DNA of 64,000 nucleotides from Pseudomonas parasichuanensis (GCF_021601385.1 NZ_BQHO01000008.1:141855-205854); one strand, 5' to 3'. Numbered from the stretch's first letter, positions 1-9,802 are shown. Numbers and translations: made by a program. Notes: generated by a model from the sequence alone, not told the origin.

Positions 1-1
1 A

Positions 2-325
2 CATGCCAACTCGCCGCTGCAGCTGGAACTGCGGGTGCTGCTCGACCTCGACTGGCAGCGCGGGGTGGCCAGCTACCGCTACTTCAACGGCCAGCGCTGG
101 CAGGAAGTGGACAACGTGCCGGTGGTGCTGCAAACCCAGCACATCCAGACCCTGGCCAATGTCGACCTGCAACGCGACCTGCATAACGCCACCCTGGACG
201 CGGTCATCGCCACCCAGGATGTCGCGCAGCTCAAGCAGCTGGCCAGTGGCGCCGTGGGCAAGGCACTGGACCAAGCCCTTGCATCGACCAAGAGCCCGGC
301 CGCCAAGGCCGCCAAGAAAGCCTGA
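2..325 (+). CDS. DUF1842-type small protein, 5'-truncated by the window edge
   Basis: The reading frame is open from the first bases and ends at TGA 323-325, so the true start lies upstream. The visible 107 residues contain GVASYRYFNGQRWQEVDNV, which aligns with GTASYRFFSNGHWVDQHGR of the next gene, so the two are tandem paralogs. I recall this aromatic/Asn-rich motif from the DUF1842 family, which has no known function. The C-terminus is Ala/Lys-rich (SPAAKAAKKA). A GTG at 35 could serve as a start but would cut into the conserved domain. It is followed after 19 nt by its paralog, so the pair is probably one operon. Confidence 0.7.
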   Translation, partial: HANSPLQLELRVLLDLDWQRGVASYRYFNGQRWQEVDNVPVVLQTQHIQTLANVDLQRDLHNATLDAVIATQDVAQLKQLASGAVGKALDQALASTKSPAAKAAKKA

Positions 326-344
326 GCAGACAAGGAGCATCAGC

Positions 345-800
345 ATGGCAATCGGACTTTTCCACACCCGCCTGAACGTCAGCAACGGTTTGCTCGGGGC
401 ACCTGTCCTGACCCTCGATCTGTTGGTCAATACCGTGCACAAGAAGGTCACCGGCACGGCGCGTACCTTCCAGGCGACCCACCCGGTGCAGGTGTTCAAC
501 GCCAACGTCTGGGGCAGCTACAGCGAACTGCCGTTCACCCCGGCCGGCAGCCCTTCGATCATCCTGCACCTGGACGGCAGCCCCACCGGCCCGCTCAGCC
601 AGATCGCCCAGACCTTCCATCTGCAAGGCCTGCTCGACCAGGGCTGGAATAACGGCACCGCCAGTTACCGTTTCTTCAGCAACGGCCATTGGGTCGATCA
701 GCATGGGCGGGTGCGCAAGGCGCCAGACATCACCCATCAGGACCAACCGCAACCTGCGGAGCGCCTGAAGGCAGCGATCAGGCACCTGGAAAGCGCCTGA
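345..800 (+). CDS. DUF1842-type domain protein
   Basis: 151-residue protein starting at ATG 345, with AAGGAG at 332-337 as ribosome-binding site. It opens MAIGLFHTRLNVSNGLLGAP and continues with a beta-rich pattern (LTLDLLVNTVHKKVTGTA) that I associate with the DUF1842 family. The C-terminal third is polar (HQDQPQPAERLKAA) and differs from its upstream paralog. No signal peptide or membrane segment is visible, so it is probably cytosolic or leaderless. It is the last gene before a strong terminator at 810-866. Function unknown; the family assignment is from memory of the motif. Confidence 0.75.
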   Translation: MAIGLFHTRLNVSNGLLGAPVLTLDLLVNTVHKKVTGTARTFQATHPVQVFNANVWGSYSELPFTPAGSPSIILHLDGSPTGPLSQIAQTFHLQGLLDQGWNNGTASYRFFSNGHWVDQHGRVRKAPDITHQDQPQPAERLKAAIRHLESA

Positions 801-809
801 CCTGAATGC

Positions 810-866
810 ATCGCGGGGCACGTTGGCGCAGCGAACACTGCGCCAACGTGCCCCGCGATCTTTTTT
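810..866 (+). terminator. Rho-independent terminator after the DUF1842 pair
   Basis: A perfect 22-bp stem (810-831 with 838-859) and 6-nt loop is followed by six T at 861-866. The T-run serves the plus strand. The convergent transporter gene ends inside the same element, so the hairpin may also stop its transcript, though the minus side lacks a T-run. Confidence 0.85.
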
Positions 867-2172
867 AGGCGATGAAGCTGTAGACGATCGCCGACAGCGT
901 GATCAAGCCAATCAACACGACGAACACATTCGACAGTTTGCCCGAGTACTGACGCAGCGCCGGCACCTTGTGCACCGCGTACATCGGCATCAGGAACAGC
1001 AGGCAGGCAATCACCGGGCCACCCAGGCCTTCGATCAGGCCAAGGATGCTCGGGTTGAGCGTGGCCACCGCCCAGCAGGTCACCACCATGAACAGCGCCG
1101 TGGCACGCTCCAGGCGTTTGGCTGGCCAGACTTTGCCACGCCCACGCAGGCTCTTGACGATCATGCCCTGGAAGCCTTCACTGGCGCCGATGTAATGGCC
1201 CAGGAACGATTTGGTGATCGCCACCAGCGCGATCAATGGCGCGACAAAGGCGATCACCGGCGTCTGGAAGTGGTTGGCCAGGTACGACAGGATCGAGATG
1301 TTCTGCGCCTTGGCCTCAGCCAGGTTCTCTGGGCTCAGGGCCAGCACGCAGCTGAAGCAGAAGAACATCACCGTCAGCACCATCATCACGTGGGCAGTGG
1401 CCAGGGTGCGGCCGCTCTTGCGGTCGGCGTCAACGCCGTAGCGATGCTTCTGGTCGACGGCAAAGGCCGAGATGATCGGTGAGTGGTTGAACGAGAACAC
1501 CATCACCGGGATCGCCAACCACAAGGTCAGCAGCAGGTTCGAGGCACTGAGGCCCTCATTGGCCTGGGCGAAGAACGCGCCGTTCCAGTTGGGGATCAGG
1601 CTCAACGCCAGCAACAGCAGCGAAGCGACGAAGGGGTAGACCAACAGGCTCATGGCCTTGACGATGAGCTGCTGGCCGCAGCGCACGATGATCATCAGGC
1701 CGCAGATCAGCAGCAGCGCCAGCAGCGCCCGGGGCGGCGCGCTGATGTGCAACTGGTGTTCGAAGAAGCTGGTGAGGGTGTTGGTCAGCGCCACGCTGTA
1801 CACCAGCAGGATCGGGAAGATGGCGAAGAAATACAGCAGGGTGATCAGCTTGCCGGCACCGACGCCGAAATGCTCTTCCACCACCTCGGTGATGTCCTCG
1901 CTGCCACCCTTGCGCCCGGACAGCACGAAGCGGGTCAGCGCGCGGTGGGCGAAGAAGGTCATGGGGAACGCCAGCAGCGCCAGGATCAGTAGCGGCCAGA
2001 AGCCACCGACGCCGGCGTTGATCGGCAGGAACAGGGTGCCGGCACCAATGGCGGTGCCATAGAGGCCCAGGGCCCAGGTGGTGTCGTGGCGGTTCCAGGT
2101 GGTCGAGCCTGCGGCCGTAGCCGGGGCAGCCGAATCCGCACGAAGGGTCGTGGTGCTTTGTACATCAGTCAT
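865..2172 (-). CDS. sdaC: Serine transporter of the HAAAP/SdaC family
   Basis: 435-residue integral membrane protein with about eleven hydrophobic segments. It begins MTDVQSTTTLRADSAAPATA and enters the first segment near residue 30 with GLYGTAIGAGTLFLPINAGVG, a signature of the hydroxy/aromatic amino acid permease family (SdaC, TdcC, YhaO). The expected role is proton-coupled L-serine uptake. The start at 2170-2172 is chosen because it is preceded by AAGGCGAT and matches the family length; an upstream in-frame extension reads through low-quality sequence. It lies downstream of sdaA on the same strand, which pairs uptake with deamination. A REP pair fills the gap, so separate mRNA stability or expression levels are possible. 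Confidence 0.8.
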   Translation of the reverse strand: MTDVQSTTTLRADSAAPATAAGSTTWNRHDTTWALGLYGTAIGAGTLFLPINAGVGGFWPLLILALLAFPMTFFAHRALTRFVLSGRKGGSEDITEVVEEHFGVGAGKLITLLYFFAIFPILLVYSVALTNTLTSFFEHQLHISAPPRALLALLLICGLMIIVRCGQQLIVKAMSLLVYPFVASLLLLALSLIPNWNGAFFAQANEGLSASNLLLTLWLAIPVMVFSFNHSPIISAFAVDQKHRYGVDADRKSGRTLATAHVMMVLTVMFFCFSCVLALSPENLAEAKAQNISILSYLANHFQTPVIAFVAPLIALVAITKSFLGHYIGASEGFQGMIVKSLRGRGKVWPAKRLERATALFMVVTCWAVATLNPSILGLIEGLGGPVIACLLFLMPMYAVHKVPALRQYSGKLSNVFVVLIGLITLSAIVYSFIA

Positions 2173-2281
2173 GGGTATCGCCTTGTAGTTGTTTTTGTCG
2201 CAGGTACAGCGGGTGTTGCAGTGTGGGTGTCGCCCCTGTGGAGCAACTGTCTTGCTCAGAATCCGAAGCGCTGGCGCGTTC

Positions 2282-2400
2282 CCTGTAGGAGCGGCCTCGT
2301 GCCGCGAAAGGGCTGCGTAGCAGCCCCCGATATTGGCGTCACCACATAGCTCGCGGGGCTGCTTCGCAGCCCTTTCGCGGCACAAGGCCGCTCCTACAGG
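2282..2400. repeat. Inverted pair of Pseudomonas REP elements
   Basis: Two near-identical arms of about 46 bp (2282-2327 and 2355-2400) face each other. Each contains TGTAGGAGCGGCCT and GCGAAAGGGCTGC. Each arm is itself a REP-type palindrome, and the pair can form one long hairpin. This is the typical extragenic REP doublet of P. putida-group genomes. It separates sdaA from sdaC and may stabilise or attenuate the shared transcript. Confidence 0.85.
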
Positions 2401-2424
2401 GTCAAGTGCTTGCCTGTACCTGTA

Positions 2425-3801
<1,377 letters not shown>

Positions 3802-3947
3802 GCTAATGCCTGACCGTGGCAGCCATACAACGCGCACCACGGATCTCCGGAAAAATTGAACGGTATTACAAAGTTGGGCGATACTGACGCGCTCCGGTCG
3901 GCATGACCAACGAAAATTCCTACACAAGCCTTTAGCAGGACTAAACA

Positions 3948-4895
3948 ATGAAGGGGCCACTCAACGGCCAGGTGTATGTCTGGCTGCATGTATTCGCCTG
4001 CGCGGCCCGACACTTGTCATTCACCCGCTGCGCAGAAGAGCTGCACATCACCCCCGGCGCCGTCAGCCAGCAGATGCGCCAGCTGGAAGAGCGCCTCGGC
4101 TACCGCCTGTTCCTGCGCCGAGCCCGCGGCGTAGAGTTGTCGGCCGAGGGCCAGCGCCTGGCGCAGACCGTGGCCGAGGCCTACGGCAGCATCGAGGCCG
4201 AGCTGCTACGCCTGGCTGCCGGCGAGATCCGGGGCACCTTGCGCCTGCGCTCGATCCCGTCGTTCCTGGCCAAATGGCTCACGCCGCGCCTGCCGCGCTT
4301 CCAGCAGCGTTACCCGGACATCGAGCTGCGCCTGGTGGCCGAGGACAGCAACCAGGCTTTGCACCCGGATGACTTCGACCTGGCCATCGACCTCAACGAC
4401 GGCAGCTACCCGGGCATGCTGTCCACCCCGCTGCTGGATGAACAGATCTTCCCGGTCTGCTCCCCTGCACTGCTGCGCGGCCGCCCGCCGCTGCACGGGC
4501 CGACAGACCTTGTGCACTATCCGTTGCTGCACGACATCACCGCCTGGCGCGGCAGCTCGGAATACGCCGAGTGGGAGTTCTACCTGGACGGTATCGGCGC
4601 CGGCGGGCTGGACGTTCGCCGCGGCCACACCTTCAACCGCAACCACCTGACCATCGAGGCGGCAATTGCCGGTGTCGGCGTGGCCATTGCCCGGCGCACC
4701 CTGCTCAACGATGAGCTTGAACGCGGCGCTTTGATCGTGCCGTTCGGCGTACCGATCGCCAACCACAAGCGCTACGTGCTGCACTACCCGCCCGGCGGGC
4801 TGACCCAGCCCGGCGCCCGGGCGGTGCATGACTGGTTGGTGGAGGAGGCGCAGGGGTTCAGGGCGTTGCACCCGTTGACACTGCCCCGCGCATGA
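3948..4895 (+). CDS. LysR-family transcriptional regulator
   Basis: 315 residues. The N-terminal helix-turn-helix spans about residues 18-75 ([20 protein letters not shown]), followed by the LysR substrate-binding domain ([20 protein letters not shown] onward), ending with the GcvA-like [14 protein letters not shown]. It is divergent from sdaA across 146 bp, the usual arrangement for a LysR protein controlling its neighbour. I infer that it regulates sdaA (and perhaps sdaC) in response to serine or glycine, but the effector is not readable from sequence. No clear Shine-Dalgarno precedes ATG 3948 beyond GCAGGA at about 3932. Confidence 0.9.
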   Translation: MKGPLNGQVYVWLHVFACAARHLSFTRCAEELHITPGAVSQQMRQLEERLGYRLFLRRARGVELSAEGQRLAQTVAEAYGSIEAELLRLAAGEIRGTLRLRSIPSFLAKWLTPRLPRFQQRYPDIELRLVAEDSNQALHPDDFDLAIDLNDGSYPGMLSTPLLDEQIFPVCSPALLRGRPPLHGPTDLVHYPLLHDITAWRGSSEYAEWEFYLDGIGAGGLDVRRGHTFNRNHLTIEAAIAGVGVAIARRTLLNDELERGALIVPFGVPIANHKRYVLHYPPGGLTQPGARAVHDWLVEEAQGFRALHPLTLPRA

Positions 4896-4942
4896 GGCCA
4901 CCTGGGTATCCGCCATGAAGTTACGCCCTGTTACTTCGGCGC

Positions 4943-4985
4943 CTGCCTTGTAACTTAAGCCCCTGCCCACCACGCGCCTACAGTG
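4943..4985 (+). promoter_or_regulatory. Shared upstream element, copy 1 (CTGCCTTGTAAC box)
   Basis: CTGCCTTGTAAC at 4943-4954 recurs identically at 5369-5380 before the next gene. Both copies are followed by CCTGCCC and then GCCTA(C/G)AGTG (here 4976-4985) about 60 bp before the start codon. An inverted AAGTTAC (4918-4924) / GTAACTT (4950-4956) overlaps it. I infer an activator site plus a poor -10 region. The neighbouring winged-helix regulator (6281-7057) is a candidate binder. Confidence 0.45.
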
Positions 4986-5044
4986 TGCCCCTCGGCCTGC
5001 GCGCCGCGCCGTGCCGAGGCTCAACCCACACAGGAGGTGTAACC

Positions 5045-5290
5045 ATGCATTTCGTAACCGTCGAGAAGAACCAGGCCAGCGCGCCATCCGCGGAAGACCT
5101 CAAGAAAGCAATGATCCTGAGCAATGGCACGCCGGGCGAAGTCACAGGCAACAACAGCGCACGCACATTGACGTTCACCGGCGAGATCAGCCATACGACC
5201 TACGAAAACAAGCTCATCGAAGTGGCCAAGGGCAAGCGCACCAGTTGGAACTTCACCTGGGCCGACGCCAACGTTAAGAGCACGGCCTAA
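5045..5290 (+). CDS. Small protein of unknown function (81 aa)
   Basis: ATG 5045 follows a near-perfect AGGAGGT at about 5032-5038. The 81-residue product has no signal peptide or membrane segment. It reads as a short helical N-terminus (SAEDLKKAMI) followed by a beta-like stretch rich in Thr, Asn and Trp (RTLTFTGEISHTTYENKLIE, SWNFTWADANV). I do not recognise the family. It is monocistronic in appearance, with its own upstream element and its own terminator (5316-5342). It shares a promoter motif with the next gene, which suggests common regulation. Confidence 0.75.
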   Translation: MHFVTVEKNQASAPSAEDLKKAMILSNGTPGEVTGNNSARTLTFTGEISHTTYENKLIEVAKGKRTSWNFTWADANVKSTA

Positions 5291-5315
5291 GCCTTGCTTG
5301 CGTACTTGCACGAGT

Positions 5316-5342
5316 AACAAGGGCCGCATTGCGGCCCTTGTT
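5316..5342 (+). terminator. Hairpin terminator after the 81-aa gene
   Basis: A perfect 12-bp stem (5316-5327 / 5331-5342, AACAAGGGCCGC with its complement) and 3-nt loop lies 25 nt after the stop codon. The T-run is short (TTGTTC), so termination may be moderate. Confidence 0.65.
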
Positions 5343-5368
5343 CATTGGAATGGGCGGCATCACAGCCA

Positions 5369-5420
5369 CTGCCTTGTAACACCGTGATACTTCACCGGCT
5401 CTCCTGCCCTGCCTAGAGTG
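5369..5420 (+). promoter_or_regulatory. Shared upstream element, copy 2 (CTGCCTTGTAAC box)
   Basis: The second exact copy of CTGCCTTGTAAC lies at 5369-5380, followed by CCTGCCC and GCCTAGAGTG at 5411-5420, 68 bp before the next ATG. The identity with 4943-4954 in otherwise dissimilar intergenic DNA is the evidence for a common regulatory site. Confidence 0.45.
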
Positions 5421-5487
5421 GCCTGGTCGACACGCCGGCACAGGCCGGAATTCGGCAATCATCACTCAACAAGGACAGAGGGACACC

Positions 5488-6243
5488 ATGAGCAATTCGA
5501 ATGCCGCAAGCAAACAACAGCTCGCCGTCGCCCAGCAGCGCCAGGAACAGGTGCAACAAGCGGTCAAGGCCCTGCTTGGCCGAACCCAGCCCCTGGAGCA
5601 AAGCCACTACGCCAATCTGTTCCGCACCATCACCGATGCCGTTACCAAATCGGTGAACATCCAGATTGCCGCCGATGACCTGCGGACTCTCAAGGACGGG
5701 AAGTACAAGCTGTGCTTCGCCAAGAAGGTCGGAGACGCTGCGTACAACGTGGTCTGGCAGTCCTACGACAAGTACCTGATGAACAACACTTTCAGCTGGA
5801 CGCCCCAGTACCAGCTGTTTGGCACCAACACCTTCCAGGACAATGTCACGGTGACCACGGCCACCAATATCGTCACCATCGGCCTCGGGCAACAATCGAT
5901 CCTCGACGATGCAGGCATACTCGGGGCGCCTTCCACCGGCGGACCGGAAACGGCGGTCACCTTGATCAACAAGTACGGTTCGATCCATCCGGGCGTCAAC
6001 CAGCTGTCCACCGGCATCGACGGCAAGCAGGTGAGCACGCCGATCTACGTGGCCACCAGTGCGGTCGTACAGGGCAGCACCAGCCTCACGCCGAAGGAAA
6101 GCATCCTGGTGTGGTTCCAACAGGACGTGCAGACCAGCACCATGTTCAGCAGCTCACGCTCCAATGCCCAGGAGATCGACCTGACCTTCGCCAACAGCGC
6201 TACCTACATGTACTCCGACCAGAAGTGGATCATCCCTTCCTGA
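5488..6243 (+). CDS. Unrecognised beta-rich protein (251 aa)
   Basis: ATG 5488 is preceded by AAGGACAGAGGGA. The first 45 residues are Gln-rich and probably helical (KQQLAVAQQRQEQVQQAVKA). The rest is beta-like with many Thr, Asn, Ser and aromatic residues (KYKLCFAKKVGDAAYNVVWQ, NTFSWTPQYQLFGTNTF, VTTATNIVTIGLGQQS). It has no signal peptide, no membrane helix and few Cys. I do not recognise the family; a secreted or pore-forming toxin-like beta protein is conceivable but unproven. It is framed by the shared CTGCCTTGTAAC element upstream and a strong hairpin downstream, and lies convergent to a regulator gene. Confidence 0.75.
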   Translation: MSNSNAASKQQLAVAQQRQEQVQQAVKALLGRTQPLEQSHYANLFRTITDAVTKSVNIQIAADDLRTLKDGKYKLCFAKKVGDAAYNVVWQSYDKYLMNNTFSWTPQYQLFGTNTFQDNVTVTTATNIVTIGLGQQSILDDAGILGAPSTGGPETAVTLINKYGSIHPGVNQLSTGIDGKQVSTPIYVATSAVVQGSTSLTPKESILVWFQQDVQTSTMFSSSRSNAQEIDLTFANSATYMYSDQKWIIPS

Positions 6244-6250
6244 GCCTTGG

Positions 6251-6275
6251 CCGCCGGGGTACGCCCCGGCGGTTT
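6251..6275. terminator. Hairpin between convergent genes
   Basis: CCGCCGGGG (6251-6259) pairs with CCCCGGCGG (6264-6272) across TACG, followed by TTT. It sits between the stop codons of the 251-aa gene (plus) and the regulator (minus) and probably serves the plus strand. Confidence 0.7.
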
Positions 6276-6280
6276 CACCC

Positions 6281-7057
6281 CTAATGCCGGGTGAAGCGCA
6301 CGACCAGGCTGCGGCAGATGGCCTCGGCCAGGTCCTGCTCGGTGTCGATCAGCAACGGCCCACTGCGGTCGAAGCGGGCCGACCAGAACAGGCTGCCCGC
6401 CCCCACATCCACCACCCGCACCGCCACCCGCACCCGGTTGGCTTCGGCCCTGACGCTGCCCTCCAGCACATAGGCAGGCTCATCCATCGGACCGCTTGCG
6501 ACGGGCACACCACGCGGCAGGCGGACACGCACAGAGGCGTTGCCAAGCGCATGGAACAGCAGGTCGCACAACTCTTCACTCAAGCCCCTGGCAAACACAC
6601 CGCCCAGACTGGTCAGGCAACTGAACGGCCTCACGTACAGCACTGCCGGCCGGCAATCGACCAAGGGCCTGTCCTGTGGCACGCAACACAAACGGTAACC
6701 GCCCGGCGGCACGCTCAGGCGCAGCGCTTCATGTACCCCAAGGGTTGCGTAATAGGCAGCGAGCTTGCGTCGCAGGCGGCCGACCTGCACCCGTACCACC
6801 GGGTCGTCGCCGGTGCAGTACACCGCCGGATCACGGCGAAACACCGCGATGCCGATATCGTATTCGCTGGGGCTATGCTCGCCTTCCTGCTGGCTGTGCT
6901 GGGCCAGGTAGCTGAGCAGGCTGCCCAGGCGTCGCGACCTGACAAACAACGGGCTGGCCAGCAACCCATCGACAGCGCCTTGCAGTTCACCGGCAAGCTT
7001 CGTCAATTTGCGCGCAGGGGTGTGCACGCAAGCCTTGTTCGTTCGCTTGATGACCAT
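6281..7057 (-). CDS. Winged-helix regulator with TolB-like C-terminal domain
   Basis: 258 residues. Residues about 30-125 (LLASPLFVRSRRLGSLLSYL, then DPAVYCTGDDPVVRVQVGRL) resemble the OmpR/CadC-type winged helix found on adenylate cyclase- and TolB-linked regulators. Residues about 130-258 (YVLEGSVRAEANRVRVAVRV, DVGAGSLFWSARFDR) are a TolB_N/FlgO-like module. No transmembrane segment is visible, so it is not a classic CadC. AAGGAG lies upstream of the ATG at 7055-7057. It is convergent with the 251-aa gene, and I infer that it regulates the two preceding unknown genes through their shared motif. Confidence 0.75.
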   Translation of the reverse strand: MVIKRTNKACVHTPARKLTKLAGELQGAVDGLLASPLFVRSRRLGSLLSYLAQHSQQEGEHSPSEYDIGIAVFRRDPAVYCTGDDPVVRVQVGRLRRKLAAYYATLGVHEALRLSVPPGGYRLCCVPQDRPLVDCRPAVLYVRPFSCLTSLGGVFARGLSEELCDLLFHALGNASVRVRLPRGVPVASGPMDEPAYVLEGSVRAEANRVRVAVRVVDVGAGSLFWSARFDRSGPLLIDTEQDLAEAICRSLVVRFTRH

Positions 7058-7222
7058 CGACCTGCGTCTCCTTGCAGGACACGGCCGGTCCAGGCTACGG
7101 ACCGACCATGGTAGGGCCTTTCATCCTTGAAGGGGCGAACCGGCCAATGCAGGCAGGTCGCCATCACCGGGGCAAGTGTAGTGCTGCGTGCGCGGATGTG
7201 TGACCGGCCGCCTGCCCGTTGG

Positions 7223-8641
7223 TCAGTAGGCGTGCTTGCCGGTGAACGCATTGAGCGTACGCACCAGAATCACGAAGTCGAGCCACAGCGACCAGTTGTT
7301 GATGTATTCGATATCGGAGTTCACGCGCTGGACCATCTGCGCGATGTCCTTGGTTTCCCCCCTGAAACCACGCACCTGGGCCAGGCCAGTCATGCCGGGC
7401 TTGATGTTGTGGCGGGCAAAGTAGTCGACGATGTCCTGGGAGTATTGCGTGTCGTGTTGCAGTGCATGCGGGCGCGGGCCCACCAGCGACATCTCGCCGG
7501 TCAGCACGTTGAACAGCTGGGGCAGCTCATCCAGGCTGGTACGGCGGATGAAGGCGCCCACCCGGGTCAGCCGCGGGTCGTTCTTCTGGGCCTGCTGGAG
7601 CACGCCGGCCTCGGGTTGGTGCACATGCATGCTCCTGAACTTCCAGATACGGAACGTCTCGCCGGTCCAGCCCATGCGCGCCTGGCGGAAAAACACTGGC
7701 CCTGGGCTGTCGAGCTTGATTACCAGGGCGACCACCAGCAGTACCGGCGAAATGCACAGCAGGATGAGCGCCGCCAGCACCCGGTCCTCGACGTTCTTGA
7801 GGAACAGGCTCATGCCGGTCAATGGTGTTTCGGACAGGGTCAGTACCGGAATGCCGGCGATTTCGCGAACGCTGTGGTTGATCAGGCGCAGCGAGAAGAT
7901 ATCCGGCACCCAATTCACGGCAATGCACTTTTCCAGCAGTTTCAGGTAGATATCGTTGATCACTTCGGAGCCGCCGAGTGGCGTCACCAGGTACACCGTG
8001 CGTATGGCGTGCTGCGCGACAATCTCGTCGAGCTTGGAAATATGCCCAAGTACCGGCGGGCCCTGCTGCCCGTCCGTCCGCTGCGCTGCATCGGCTTCGT
8101 CAAACAGCACGCACCCCACCACCCGCTCGCCGAACCAGGGGTTGTTGCTGATTTTGCGGTACAGGAAATCCGCCAGTTCACCGTTGCCGATGATCAAGGC
8201 GTTTTCCATGCGGTACGCGTGGGCCATGAAGCGTTTCTGCACTTCGCGCACGGCAATGTGCAGGAATAGCTGGACGAAATAACCGATGACGAACAGCTCC
8301 CCGACCAGCAGCCGTGAATACGATTCGCTCTGTTTGGTGAGAAACGCCATCACCACCAGGAAGCAGAACGTCGCCGACCAGGCCTTGAACAACCTGAACG
8401 CCTTGACTGTCAGGCCGACGTTGGTGCGGTAGATGGCGTAGTGGTCGTAGATCACCGCCAGCGCGCCGATCAGCAACAGCAGCATGATCACGTAGTCGGA
8501 GGTGATGTAGCCAAACTGTTCGTAGATCAGGTACCAGGCGACACCGGTCACCGCAATACCGTCAAGGCCCGCCTGCACGGCGTTGCTGACGTTGCTTCTG
8601 CGCTGGAGCACGGGACGACTGCTTCTGGGTTCCAAAACCAT
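7223..8641 (-). CDS. Undecaprenyl-phosphate sugar-phosphate transferase (WcaJ-like, EPS priming)
   Basis: 472 residues. Four hydrophobic segments lie in the first 130 residues, followed by a CoA-binding-like domain (ENALIIGNGELADFLYRKIS) and a C-terminal bacterial sugar transferase domain. That domain carries DSPGPVFFRQARMGWTGETF, KFRSMHVH, RRTSLDELPQLFNVLTGEMS, VGPRPHA and RHNIKPGMTGLAQVRG. It transfers a hexose-1-phosphate to undecaprenyl phosphate and starts repeat-unit synthesis at the inner membrane. It is the last gene of the leftward EPS block and is separated from the upstream gene by 387 bp, so it probably has its own promoter. Confidence 0.93.
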   Translation of the reverse strand: MVLEPRSSRPVLQRRSNVSNAVQAGLDGIAVTGVAWYLIYEQFGYITSDYVIMLLLLIGALAVIYDHYAIYRTNVGLTVKAFRLFKAWSATFCFLVVMAFLTKQSESYSRLLVGELFVIGYFVQLFLHIAVREVQKRFMAHAYRMENALIIGNGELADFLYRKISNNPWFGERVVGCVLFDEADAAQRTDGQQGPPVLGHISKLDEIVAQHAIRTVYLVTPLGGSEVINDIYLKLLEKCIAVNWVPDIFSLRLINHSVREIAGIPVLTLSETPLTGMSLFLKNVEDRVLAALILLCISPVLLVVALVIKLDSPGPVFFRQARMGWTGETFRIWKFRSMHVHQPEAGVLQQAQKNDPRLTRVGAFIRRTSLDELPQLFNVLTGEMSLVGPRPHALQHDTQYSQDIVDYFARHNIKPGMTGLAQVRGFRGETKDIAQMVQRVNSDIEYINNWSLWLDFVILVRTLNAFTGKHAY

Positions 8642-9028
8642 TGTCAGGCCTCATCAATGTGAGCGTGGCGAACACCGTTGCATCAGGCTGAACACACTGG
8701 CAAAGCAACGGTTGCAGTGGCCGGCCCGCCTGGGGCATCGGCGTGGTCACTGGCAATAGCCGTCGCACCCCGGCGAGCCTGCCAGGGGTGTATTTCACTG
8801 CGGTGATTGAGGTGCCACTGGTGGCGAACGCGAGCGCGCACTGTCGATCCCTGCATGCGGCAAGACCCCCTGTGTCAAGAGCCCGCCTGAGCGTCCGGCC
8901 ACCACGATGGCGTTCATTCAGGGGCTGCTACTGCTATTCGCCTGTTTATTGTTGTTGCTGTCTGGCGGCGATTGATATCACTGTAGCAGTAGTGCGCCAT
9001 CGGTGCGGCACGCCACCCCTTGGCCCGC
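8642..9028. other. 387-bp intergenic region upstream of the priming transferase
   Basis: I see no convincing gene; the overlapping ORFs are shadows. The segment 8935-8990 is AT-richer than its surroundings and is bracketed by a 9-bp inverted repeat (CTACTGCTA at 8928-8936, TAGCAGTAG at 8984-8992). It probably holds the promoter and a long leader for the leftward transferase gene, but I found no confident -10/-35 pair. Confidence 0.5.
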
Positions 9029-9802
9029 TCAGGGGTCACTGTCCGGCACACCGGAACGGGCTGTGCCAGGCTTCCTGCTGAAGGCCAGGGTACGCAATAC
9101 AAACAAGGGGTTACCCAATACGTATCGGCCGAACAAGCGCCTGGGTTCCTGCAGCAGGCGGTACAGCCATTCCATGCCCAGCCGCCGTACCCAGCGTGGC
9201 GCCCGCGTCACCCCGCCCCCCAGAAAGTCCAGGATCGCCCCGCCGCACACGATCAGGCACGGCCCGGCAACGGCCATCAGCCGGGCGGCAACCAGTTCCT
9301 GCCTGGGCATGCCCATGCCCAGCACGATGAGCTCGGGTTTCTGCTCACGGGCAAGCTGCAGGTAGGTCTGCACATCGGCAAAACCATCGTGCACCGATAC
9401 AGGCAGCACCCCGAAGCGGGCTTCGCAGTGCTGCGCCGCCTGGGCCAGAGCAGGCTCGCGGGTGCCCCACAGGGCTACCCGTCGGCCTTCGAAGGCCGCC
9501 AGCAGGCGGGGGATGAAATCGGTGCCGTTCATGTTCAACCCCGGGGCAAGGCCCAGACGGCGGTACAGCAGCCCCATGCCCGAACCGTCTCGCAGCAACA
9601 CGTCGGCAGCCACCAGCGCTTCATGAAATTCACCGTTACCCGCCACCAGGTTCATGCCGTGGGCATTGACAAAGCCGAGTACGGTGGGCGCTTGCGGTGA
9701 CGACAAGGTATCGAGCAGCCGTTGCTCATCAGCCGCGTCAGCCACCACCTGCAAATTGTCGACGACGCAGGCCCAGCGCCGTTGCCATGCACGATCTGCC
9801 AT
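9029..9802 (-). CDS. WecB/TagA/CpsF-family glycosyltransferase
   Basis: 257 residues. The family signature runs through TVLGFVNAHGMNLVAGN, VLLRDGSGMGLLYRRLG, GLNMNGTDFIPRLL, PELIVLGMGMPRQELVAARL and CLIVCGGAILDFLGGG. Members transfer N-acetylmannosamine(uronate) or similar sugars to a lipid-linked intermediate, so this is probably an early transferase after priming. Its ATG overlaps the stop of the upstream GT2 gene (TGATG), indicating translational coupling. Confidence 0.92.
   Translation of the reverse strand: MADRAWQRRWACVVDNLQVVADAADEQRLLDTLSSPQAPTVLGFVNAHGMNLVAGNGEFHEALVAADVLLRDGSGMGLLYRRLGLAPGLNMNGTDFIPRLLAAFEGRRVALWGTREPALAQAAQHCEARFGVLPVSVHDGFADVQTYLQLAREQKPELIVLGMGMPRQELVAARLMAVAGPCLIVCGGAILDFLGGGVTRAPRWVRRLGMEWLYRLLQEPRRLFGRYVLGNPLFVLRTLAFSRKPGTARSGVPDSDP

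Noticed and set aside
8743-9081. Frames across the 387-bp gap before the priming transferase
   Set aside because: They run into flanking genes in wrong frames and lack ribosome-binding sites.
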